From assembly GCA_023381515.1 (NCBI GenBank), contig JAMCQI010000035.1:1-33024 (forward strand): DNA of 33,024 nucleotides. Reading direction: 5' to 3'. Made by a program: the position numbers and the translations under genes. This DNA comes from Chloroflexota bacterium (GTDB lineage: Bacteria; Chloroflexota; Anaerolineae; UBA4142). Of the stretch, positions 6,894-13,530 are shown in pieces (the stretch's first letter is position 1; the number at the start of each line of letters is the position of its first letter). Below the pieces are notes generated by a model. The model did no database searches, was not told where the DNA came from, and saw only the letters and a program-made list of their open reading frames with translations.

Positions 6894-7769
6894 ATGGATC
6901 CAGGCTATCTGTTGCTTCAGCTCTTTAATGGTCTCGTCAATGGCAGCTTTTATGCGCTGCTATCGCTGGGGCTCGCGGTGATTTTCGGCATGCTGCGAGT
7001 GGTGAATTTCGCGCACGGTGTGCTCTATATGCTAGGCGCGTTCGCCGCCTACATCCTGCTCCAGCAATTCAATATCGGCTTTTGGCCCGCTCTTGTTCTT
7101 GTCCCGATCGCGATTGGCATCCTGGGCATGATCTTGGAGCGCCTCCTCATCCGTCGGCTCTACGCACTCGATCCGCTTTATAACTTTTTGCTCACGTTCG
7201 GCCTCGCTCTCGTGATCCAGGATGCGGTACGCCTCCGCTTTGGGATGCAGGGCCAGCCGTACGCCATACCGAGCGAACTGGCCGGCATTACGAACATCGC
7301 TCTGTTCATTTATCCGACCTATCGCCTGTTTGTCATCCTCTTTTCCATCGTCATTTGCGTCGGCGTCTGGTTTTTGATCGAACGGACACACGTCGGCATG
7401 GTCGTGCGTGCGGCGACGGAAAAGCCGGACCTTACCCGGGCTTTTGGAATCAATGTGGATCGTTGGGTAACTCCGGTCTTTGGCTTTGGCGTGGCGCTCG
7501 CGGCGCTCGGCGGCGTCCTGGCCGCCCCCATGCGAAATGTGTCCCCCGTGATGGGATCGGACGTTATCATTGTCGCCTTTGCCGTTGTCGTCATTGGAGG
7601 GCTAGGCTCTATCCTCGGTTCGGTGATCGCGGGATTCATGGTCGGAGTGCTTGCGAGTGTGGGAGCCGCCTTTTTCCCATCGCTCGCGAACGTCCTCGCG
7701 TTTATCCTGATGGCACTGATTTTGCTCGTGCGCCCGGCGGGTCTTTTTGGCTCGACGGAGGCCACATGA
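6894..7769 (+). CDS. livH: Branched-chain amino acid-type ABC permease LivH
   Basis: A 291-aa multi-pass membrane protein. It opens with LLLQLFNGLVNGSFYALLSLGLAVIFGMLRVVNFAHG, the LivH N-terminal signature (key residues N13, G17, Y20, A21, G35, V39, N41, F42, H44, G45). It ends with FAVVVIGGLGSILGSVIAGFMVGV and LLVRPAGLFG, the coupling region. About eight hydrophobic helices are visible. The ATG at 6894 follows a weak AGGA. The stop overlaps the next start (ATGA), so the two permeases are translationally coupled and form the transmembrane dimer. Confidence 0.94.
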   Translation: MDPGYLLLQLFNGLVNGSFYALLSLGLAVIFGMLRVVNFAHGVLYMLGAFAAYILLQQFNIGFWPALVLVPIAIGILGMILERLLIRRLYALDPLYNFLLTFGLALVIQDAVRLRFGMQGQPYAIPSELAGITNIALFIYPTYRLFVILFSIVICVGVWFLIERTHVGMVVRAATEKPDLTRAFGINVDRWVTPVFGFGVALAALGGVLAAPMRNVSPVMGSDVIIVAFAVVVIGGLGSILGSVIAGFMVGVLASVGAAFFPSLANVLAFILMALILLVRPAGLFGSTEAT

Positions 7770-8767
7770 ACCCGCGCCTGAAAACTTTGCTTGCCGTGCT
7801 CATTGGTATCGCGATTGCCCTCGCGATGCCGCATGTCATCTACCCCGTACTCGCGCTCAACATCCTTCTCTGGGGTCTCTTTGCCGTGGCGGTCGATCTC
7901 TTGCTGGGGTACGGCGGTCTCCTCTCTTTCGGCCACGCCGCATTCTGGGGGTCGGGGGGTTATGCGGCCGCCATCCTCGCGCGCAATTTTCAGCTTCCTT
8001 TTCCCCTGGCGGTCCTCGCGGGCATCGCGGTCGGCGTTGCGCTCGCCCTACCGATTGGCTATCTGTCCATCCGGCGCCGCGGGATCTATTTTGCCATGGT
8101 CACCCTGGCTTTTGCCCAGATGGTCTTTTATGCGGTCAACGAGTGGCGGCCGTTGACGGGCGGCGAGAACGGGGTTCAAGGAGTGCCGCGACTTTTCCCC
8201 GGTCTGAACTTGGATCCGCCGCTCGCTTTCTATTATGCCGCGCTTCCATTCGTTCTCGCGGGCCTCTGGCTCACCTATCGTATCGTTCGCTCCCCCTTTG
8301 GGCACGTGCTCGTCTCTATCCGCGACAACGAGCCTCGGGCCCAGGCGCTCGGCTACCCCACGCATCGATACAAGTTGCTCGCTTTCCTGCTCTCGGCCGG
8401 GCTGGCTGCATTGGCAGGTTCGCTCTTTACCGTCGGCAACGGGTTTGCCTCGCTGGACCAAGTGAATTGGACGACTTCAGGAACCGTCGTCATGATGACC
8501 ATTCTGGGAGGAATCGGGACGTTGTGGGGCAACCTGCTCGGGGCAGCTTTTGTTTTGCTTCTCCAGGATTGGCTGTCCACCTGGACAAATGCTCCGGGCG
8601 TCGTCACGGGCGCGCTTTTTATTGTCGCCGTCCTGGCCTTTCGGCGCGGCTTGTGGGTGGCACTCTTGAACTTGCCGCAGCGTGTACGCCGGCTCACGGG
8701 CAAGACGCGCGAGGAGCCTCATGAGTTGGCCGCGGGCCAAGCGGACGCACCGCATTTGGCAAAGTGA
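7766..8767 (+). CDS. livM: Branched-chain amino acid-type ABC permease LivM
   Basis: A 333-aa permease, partner of the preceding LivH. LLLGYGGLLSFGHAAFWGSGGYAAA (about 44-68; key residues G47, G49, G50, S53, F54, G55, H56) is the LivM hallmark. It is followed by FAMVTLAFAQM and by SIRDNEPRAQALGYPTHRYK (about 189-208; key residues E194, A196, G200, K208), the cytoplasmic loop contacting the ATPases. The C-terminal 30 residues are hydrophilic. The long open frame reaches back to 7355, but the ATG at 7766 overlaps the LivH stop by 4 bp and gives the family length. Confidence 0.94.
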   Translation: MNPRLKTLLAVLIGIAIALAMPHVIYPVLALNILLWGLFAVAVDLLLGYGGLLSFGHAAFWGSGGYAAAILARNFQLPFPLAVLAGIAVGVALALPIGYLSIRRRGIYFAMVTLAFAQMVFYAVNEWRPLTGGENGVQGVPRLFPGLNLDPPLAFYYAALPFVLAGLWLTYRIVRSPFGHVLVSIRDNEPRAQALGYPTHRYKLLAFLLSAGLAALAGSLFTVGNGFASLDQVNWTTSGTVVMMTILGGIGTLWGNLLGAAFVLLLQDWLSTWTNAPGVVTGALFIVAVLAFRRGLWVALLNLPQRVRRLTGKTREEPHELAAGQADAPHLAK

Positions 8768-8858
8768 TTGTCACCGATTTAGTGCAGATGGCACGCTGCA
8801 CCGACGCTTTAGGCGATGGTGACGCCCCGGACACCCCTATGATCGAGACCAGCGGACC
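8768..8858. other. Short convergent intergenic region with nested hairpins
   Basis: GTCACC (8770-8775) pairs with GGTGAC near 8817-8822, and inside it GTGCAG pairs with CTGCAC. This gives a branched structure between two convergent genes. No T-run follows on either side, so it is at most a weak terminator. Confidence 0.35.
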
Positions 8859-11813
8859 CTAGCCGGTGGGCAAATCCGTGAACGCCACGCGGCCGTTCTC
8901 CAAGACCACGCGATGGGTGAACAGGCGCTCGTCGATGTGGACGTGGCTGATCAAAAAGACCTGATCGAAGGCGCGAGCGATTTCTCCTTCGGTCAAGAGA
9001 TAGATTAGCGCCTCCGCGCGTTCTTCGTCAAAAGACCCCAGCGGCTCGTCGAGGAAAATGAATGAAGGCGCCGTCCCTCGTTCCTGCGGAAGCGTGGCCA
9101 GGGCAAAAGCCAAGCGAAGAGCGAGTGAGAATTGGTCCTTGGTGCCGCCGCTAAAAATATTCTTTTCCTTGAAAGCGCCGCCCTGCCCCGCGCGTTCATC
9201 CCACACTTGGATCTTGTAGCTGTCGTCGTCCAGCTGTGCGTCATGATAACGGTCCTGGGTCAGAGCAGGCAAAATCCGACGCATATAGTCCATGGTGGCC
9301 GGCAGCACCTTTTGCACGATGCGGCGACGTGCGAGAGATAGTACCTCGACCCCGCGCTCGCGCACGCGCGCTGCTCGGGCTTGCTCTTCATACTCGGTGC
9401 GGCAGACCGCCGGGTCGAGCGTTTCCCCGGCTAACCCCAGTTCCCGCTCCAACTGCTCCTGGCGCTCCTGAAGAGAATGAACCCGCCCGAGGAAATGGCC
9501 CTTTTGCGTCTGGAGGGCCGCTTCGTCCCCCCAATCCACCGAATGGAGACGACCCGCGAGATCATCCAGATCCGCCATCGTGGGTGCTGCGGGGAGTTGA
9601 TCCATTTGTCCAAGGTCGGTGAGCAGTTCCCGGGCCTGCGCAATCAGCCCGGCGAGGTTCCGCGCCCGCGTTTCGCGTTCGCCCTGCCGCCGGCCCAGTT
9701 TCCCTTCTATTTCCCGCGCCCGTTTGATCGCCCCATCGCCGCCAAGCGTGTCGTGCTCAGCACGGAGTTGTTTGCCAAAAGCGGTATAAAGATCCGCCGC
9801 CCACGAAACCCGCCAGTCCCCAGCGTCCCTATCCGCGAGTGCACAAGCCCGCGTATACGCATCCCGCTCCCGCGCAACCAGCTCCTGGCCCAACTGGGCA
9901 CGCCGGAGCATGTCCTCGTCAATGCTCGCCACCAGACCCGCCCGCCGCGCCAGTTCTTGCTCCTCTGCCAATGTCCTGTAAAGGTCACGTTGGATCTCCC
10001 CCGCATCGGCGGCAATGGCCAGTTCCCGCGCGAGCATCTGCACCCGCGGCTGCCAACGGGCGAGGATTTCTTCTCCCTTCGCTTCTTTCCGGCGAAGCTC
10101 CTCCCCTTGCTGCGCGAGACTTGACGGCGTTTCGTCTACTATCGAGTGCTGCTGCGCCAGTTCGCCCAAGATGGCTCGGGCGTTCACCAGCCGCTCGCGT
10201 GCAGCCGCCTGCTCGGCGGCCAAATCCTCCTTGGTCTTGTTCTCTACCTCGCGCGCAATCGCCACTCGCTCGGCCTGCGCGAGGTCCACCGTCTCGGGGA
10301 CACGAACGCCCCATGAGTCCAACCGTTTCTGTGCTTCCTGGCGGCGTACGATCTGGGTCTCGTTTGCGGCTGCACGCGCAACCGCCTCGCCCCGAACCTT
10401 TCCCAGGGCCTCGGAGGCGTGGGAGAGATCGCGCCAGAGCAGGGTTGTGCGAATGGCGATAGCGATCAAGGTAGCGGCCGCGAGGACCACCAACGCAATC
10501 GAGAATTGACGCATGACAGCTGCGGCGCCGACAAAGATCGCGAGGAGGAGCGCGAGTCCATAGACTTGGATCCGAAAACGCCGAGTGAGTTGCGCACGCT
10601 CTGCTTGCTTCTCCCGAACCGGGCGCTCGATCTCATCCCGAGTGACAGTAGCCAGCTCGGCGCCAATCCAATCCCCCAGAGCCTCGCCGATCTCGTAGCG
10701 ATGAATCTGGTCTTGAAGCCGCGCGAGCGATTGTTCCTCCCGAGTGACCCTTTCACTCAATTCTCTATGGCGGGCCAGTGTTTTCTCAAGTTGAGCCGCG
10801 CGATCCTGACTCGCCGCCGTGAGACGGCCAATTTCGTCCATCCGGTGCACGAGGCGACCGAGGCGTTCGAGGCTCTGCGCGCGGGCATGCAGCGACTCGA
10901 CCCTCTCCCCCGCCTGCTGCGCCTCGGCTCGCTTTGCCTTGAGGCCATCCAGTTCGCGCGCGTTCTCAGCCAATCGTTCAGCCGCATCCCGCGCTTCCTT
11001 GACGCTCGTCATGGCATCGCGCAGCGCCTGGACGCGCTCTGCGTTATGGACCGCCGCATCGCGCTCTGCCACACCAGCGCAGATATCCGCTTCCAGTTGT
11101 GCTACCGCTCGCATCTCTTCGGCCGCCCCCAGGACCGCGCGGCGCAGCTCGATCAACTTGAGCTTGGTTTCAATGCCTGCCAGTTCATCCTCGCACTGCG
11201 GCAGCTCTTGCTGGGCTTGCGCCAGCTCCGAGCGTTTCTTTAAGCGCTCCAAATCCTGCCTGTCTTCCGCTCGTATCTTGAACTCGTTCTCGAGCTCGAC
11301 CATCCGGTCCAGGTTGAGCAGCTTGGCTAGAGACTCTTCGCGTTTCGCCTTGCTCATTCCTTCGAGCTTTTCCAGTTTCTTTTGCTCGACAAAGCAGGTG
11401 TTGAGAAGAGCATCTCCGTCAAAACCCAACTCGGCAACCAGCCGCTTGTTGATGGCCACATTGCCCCGGATTTCCTCCGGAGGTTGGCTGTCCCGTTGAA
11501 TGTCCAGTTCCCAAATATTCGCCTTGTCCCGGACGATCGTCCGGACAATTTTGAACAGGCGGTCATGGCAAGCAAGGTCCAGCTCCACCCGCGCCTTTTC
11601 GGTATCATAGGAAATCAGGCCGTCGAGCCCGCGCCCGCCGCTCTCGGTGGCGAGAGCCGTCCCAAAGAGCGCGAAGAAGATAGCCTCGAATAGAGTGGAT
11701 TTCCCGGCCTCGTTCTTCCCCTGAACGAGCACACGCGCCGTGTCGGGGAGAAAGAGCTCGACTTCTCTCAGCTGTTTAAAGTTGTGGGCGTAGAGACGCC
11801 TAATTCGAATCAT
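8859..11813 (-). CDS. Rad50/SbcC-like SMC-type ATPase with a central membrane hairpin
   Basis: A 984-aa ATPase with split ABC halves. The N-terminal half has FKQLREVELFL and Walker A QGKNEAGKST (about 31-40), followed by FVEQKKLEKLEG at 141-152 where the Q-loop is expected. Two long coiled-coil arms (about 170-410 and 460-830, rich in Glu, Arg, Ala, Gln) follow. The C-terminal half has signature FSGGTKDQFSLALR (from 887) and Walker B SFIFLDEPLGSFD (917-929). No CxxC zinc hook is seen at the coil tip; instead residues 416-434 and 437-459 are two hydrophobic segments with a short turn. This organisation recalls YhaN-like ATPases and suggests membrane tethering. It follows the dGTPase-like gene by 8 bp; no SbcD/Mre11 nuclease gene is adjacent. 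Role: probably DNA-end or nucleotide-linked repair, unproven. Confidence 0.88.
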   Translation of the reverse strand: MIRIRRLYAHNFKQLREVELFLPDTARVLVQGKNEAGKSTLFEAIFFALFGTALATESGGRGLDGLISYDTEKARVELDLACHDRLFKIVRTIVRDKANIWELDIQRDSQPPEEIRGNVAINKRLVAELGFDGDALLNTCFVEQKKLEKLEGMSKAKREESLAKLLNLDRMVELENEFKIRAEDRQDLERLKKRSELAQAQQELPQCEDELAGIETKLKLIELRRAVLGAAEEMRAVAQLEADICAGVAERDAAVHNAERVQALRDAMTSVKEARDAAERLAENARELDGLKAKRAEAQQAGERVESLHARAQSLERLGRLVHRMDEIGRLTAASQDRAAQLEKTLARHRELSERVTREEQSLARLQDQIHRYEIGEALGDWIGAELATVTRDEIERPVREKQAERAQLTRRFRIQVYGLALLLAIFVGAAAVMRQFSIALVVLAAATLIAIAIRTTLLWRDLSHASEALGKVRGEAVARAAANETQIVRRQEAQKRLDSWGVRVPETVDLAQAERVAIAREVENKTKEDLAAEQAAARERLVNARAILGELAQQHSIVDETPSSLAQQGEELRRKEAKGEEILARWQPRVQMLARELAIAADAGEIQRDLYRTLAEEQELARRAGLVASIDEDMLRRAQLGQELVARERDAYTRACALADRDAGDWRVSWAADLYTAFGKQLRAEHDTLGGDGAIKRAREIEGKLGRRQGERETRARNLAGLIAQARELLTDLGQMDQLPAAPTMADLDDLAGRLHSVDWGDEAALQTQKGHFLGRVHSLQERQEQLERELGLAGETLDPAVCRTEYEEQARAARVRERGVEVLSLARRRIVQKVLPATMDYMRRILPALTQDRYHDAQLDDDSYKIQVWDERAGQGGAFKEKNIFSGGTKDQFSLALRLAFALATLPQERGTAPSFIFLDEPLGSFDEERAEALIYLLTEGEIARAFDQVFLISHVHIDERLFTHRVVLENGRVAFTDLPTG

Positions 11814-11821
11814 GAGATGGG

Positions 11822-12973
11822 CTAAACCCTCACACCGGGGTCGAAGAGGCGTTCGTATTCTTCCAAGGCAAAGCGGTCGGTCATGCCCGCAATGTAATCA
11901 CATACCACGCGGGCCTGCGCGTGCTGACCCATCCGAGCCCGCACTTCCTTGGGCAGCACCTGCGGATTCTTCAGGTAAGCATGGAATAATTCTTCCAGCA
12001 CGCGTTCGGCTTTGAGCGACATCCGGACGAGACGATAGCCCCGGTAGAAATTCTCCATGAGGTAGCTTTTTAACTGGCGATTCTTGCGCTCCATCTCTTC
12101 AGAAGAGGTTACGATCGGATGGCCGAGGGCGCGCAGCGCCTTGACCGAATCGACATTGAGGTCATGCAAGCGCTGGTCGGTCGCCTTCGCAATGTCCGTC
12201 ACCTCACTCCCGATTAGATCACGAATAAAGCGGTGGCGCGTCATCTCATTGAAGCGGTCGATCCCATCCCCGGTCTGGGCGCACCAGTCTTGCCATACTT
12301 CGAGCTGTTCCAAGTCGTGAGGATCAAGAATTCCGGCACGCAGGCCGTCGTCAAGATCGGCCGTGCTGTAGGCCGTTTCGTCCGCCGCGCTCGCCAACTG
12401 CCCTTCCAGAGTGGCCGCTTCATGAGGATTGTATTCGTTGGGGTTTACCACGTCATACTCGGTCTCATGCTTGGCGATGCCCTCGCGCACCTCATAGGTG
12501 AGATTCAGCCCGGGATGATTCGGAAAGCGATGTTCCAGTTCCTCGACAATCCGGAGGGATTGGACCTGGTGGTTGAATCCGCCATAGTCTTGCATCAAAC
12601 GCGCCATCACCTGCTCTCCCGAATGACCGAAAGGCGTATGTCCCAGGTCGTGAGACAGACAAATCGCCTCTGTCAGGTCCTCGTTCGCGCCCAAGACACG
12701 CGCGAGCGTGCGGCCGATTTGGGCGACCTCGAGCGTATGTGTGAGACGGGTGCGATAATAATCCCCTTCCGAATTCACAAAGACCTGGGTTTTGTATTCG
12801 AGCCGGCGAAATGCGGTCGTGTGAATGATCCGATCGCGATCGCGTTGGAAAGCGGTTCGATACTGTGGCTCCGGTTCGGGGTACTTGCGCCCACGCGAAG
12901 CGCGGCTCCACATTCCATACGGGGCGAGGCGCGCGGCTTCCTGGTCTTCCAGTTGTTCTCTCGTCACGAACAT
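11822..12973 (-). CDS. dgt: dGTPase-like deoxynucleoside triphosphate triphosphohydrolase (HD domain)
   Basis: A 383-aa HD hydrolase that splits dNTPs into deoxynucleoside and triphosphate. The metal ligands are visible: H79 (RLTHTLEV), H108-D109 (LSHDLGHTPFGH) and D198 (AADETAYSTADLDDG). RTAFQRDRDRIIHTTAFRRLEYKTQVF (about 39-65; key residues R39, R44, D45, R48, H51, F55, R56, R57) is the family N-terminal motif. The size fits the shorter dGTPase-like subgroup without the enterobacterial insertions. GGGAGG lies just upstream of the ATG. The Rad50-like ATPase gene is 8 bp downstream, so dNTP-pool control and DNA-end processing may be linked. Confidence 0.93.
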   Translation of the reverse strand: MFVTREQLEDQEAARLAPYGMWSRASRGRKYPEPEPQYRTAFQRDRDRIIHTTAFRRLEYKTQVFVNSEGDYYRTRLTHTLEVAQIGRTLARVLGANEDLTEAICLSHDLGHTPFGHSGEQVMARLMQDYGGFNHQVQSLRIVEELEHRFPNHPGLNLTYEVREGIAKHETEYDVVNPNEYNPHEAATLEGQLASAADETAYSTADLDDGLRAGILDPHDLEQLEVWQDWCAQTGDGIDRFNEMTRHRFIRDLIGSEVTDIAKATDQRLHDLNVDSVKALRALGHPIVTSSEEMERKNRQLKSYLMENFYRGYRLVRMSLKAERVLEELFHAYLKNPQVLPKEVRARMGQHAQARVVCDYIAGMTDRFALEEYERLFDPGVRV

Positions 12974-12996
12974 TGTCCACCTCCCGACCGGTTTGG

Positions 12997-13025
12997 ATTA
13001 TAGCACAATCCTGCGAGATTGTCAG
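12997..13025 (-). promoter_or_regulatory. Promoter of the dgt operon
   Basis: On the minus strand CTGACA (13020-13025), a 17-bp spacer and an extended -10 TGCTATAAT (hexamer 12997-13002). It points away from the cytochrome promoter at 13078, making a divergent pair. Confidence 0.75.
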
Positions 13026-13077
13026 GAAATTCCTAAAAAACGCGCTTCTTTTGACCATAATGAGTCCCCGTTGAGAT

Positions 13078-13106
13078 TTGACTTGAACCACTTGACCAGG
13101 TATACT
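13078..13106 (+). promoter_or_regulatory. Promoter of nonaheme cytochrome gene 1
   Basis: TTGACT (13078-13083), a 17-bp spacer and TATACT (13101-13106). The -35 context ATTTGACTT and the -10 TATACT are the same as those at 15656 and 18321, so the three cytochrome genes share one promoter type. Confidence 0.8.
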
Positions 13107-13530
13107 GAACAATAAGATTCGCTGATGATCAAGATAAGCAGTTGCGATGATGGCGTCGCACCTGCTTGGTCAGCAAATCGGGCGGCCAACTGGTCGTCCC
13201 AACTCCCTTGAATGGGATCGTTCATCGAAGCGTCCTGATGTGGCGCTGCGCGCGCGTGCGCAGCGCCACATCAGGACGCTTGTTTTTGCTCCAAAAGCAT
13301 GCTGCCGTTGGCGTGCTTGTTCCTCGGGACACGAACAGGTCGTCGCCATCAGGTGGTTCTGACGAGGGGACCGCCCGGCGATGCCCGCGTTGCAGATGTC
13401 GTAATGATCGCGATGTCTGCGAAAGGTGGGCCACAGCGCAAGTGACCCCGAAGGAGGTGATGCCCGCTCATCAGCGCTCGACGTTTGACGCTATGCTCAT
13501 GATCGATTGATCCTATGCCAGGAGAGAGCA
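13107..13530 (+). ncRNA. Structured 5' leader RNA of cytochrome gene 1 (candidate cis-regulatory RNA)
   Basis: About 420 nt without a gene. In order: a 5' stem GATTCGCTGA (13116-13125) with TCAGCAAATC (13170-13179), inside which AAGCAG pairs with CTGCTT and TGCGA with TCGCA; a GGGCGGCC/GGTCGTCC hairpin; a 24-bp terminator-like hairpin (13228-13281); AAGCATGC (13295-13302) with GCGTGCTT (13311-13318); GTTC/GAAC; the hairpin GGTGGTTC (13352-13359), loop TGACGAGG, GGACCGCC (13368-13375); an extra GCAGATGTCG hairpin absent from the other two leaders; AAGGAGG at 13451-13457; then the true ribosome-binding site AGGAGAG before the ATG. The elements recur in the leaders at 15686 and 18350. No known riboswitch core is recognised. 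Confidence 0.75.
13228..13287 (+). terminator. Attenuator-like hairpin in leader 1
   Basis: A perfect 24-bp stem: the left arm starts AAGCGTCCTGATGTGGCG at 13228 and the right arm ends CATCAGGACGCTT at 13281. The loop is GC-rich and GTTTTT (13282-13287) follows. It has the shape of an intrinsic terminator placed in the leader about 115 nt after the transcription start. Confidence 0.8.

Noticed and set aside
13219..13232. Resemblance of ATCGTTCATCG to the start of the glnA glutamine riboswitch
   Set aside because: The second conserved block of that RNA (GACGGAAGTAGG type) is absent in all three leaders.
13359..13367. CTGACGAG as a hammerhead ribozyme core (CUGANGA)
   Set aside because: No GAAA partner or cleavage triplet in the right place; the bases sit in a hairpin loop.
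13460..13510. A 16-codon open frame after AAGGAGG in leader 1
   Set aside because: The ATG is only two bases after the GGAGG, and leaders 2 and 3 have AAGGAGG but no matching start codon, so a conserved leader peptide is not supported.
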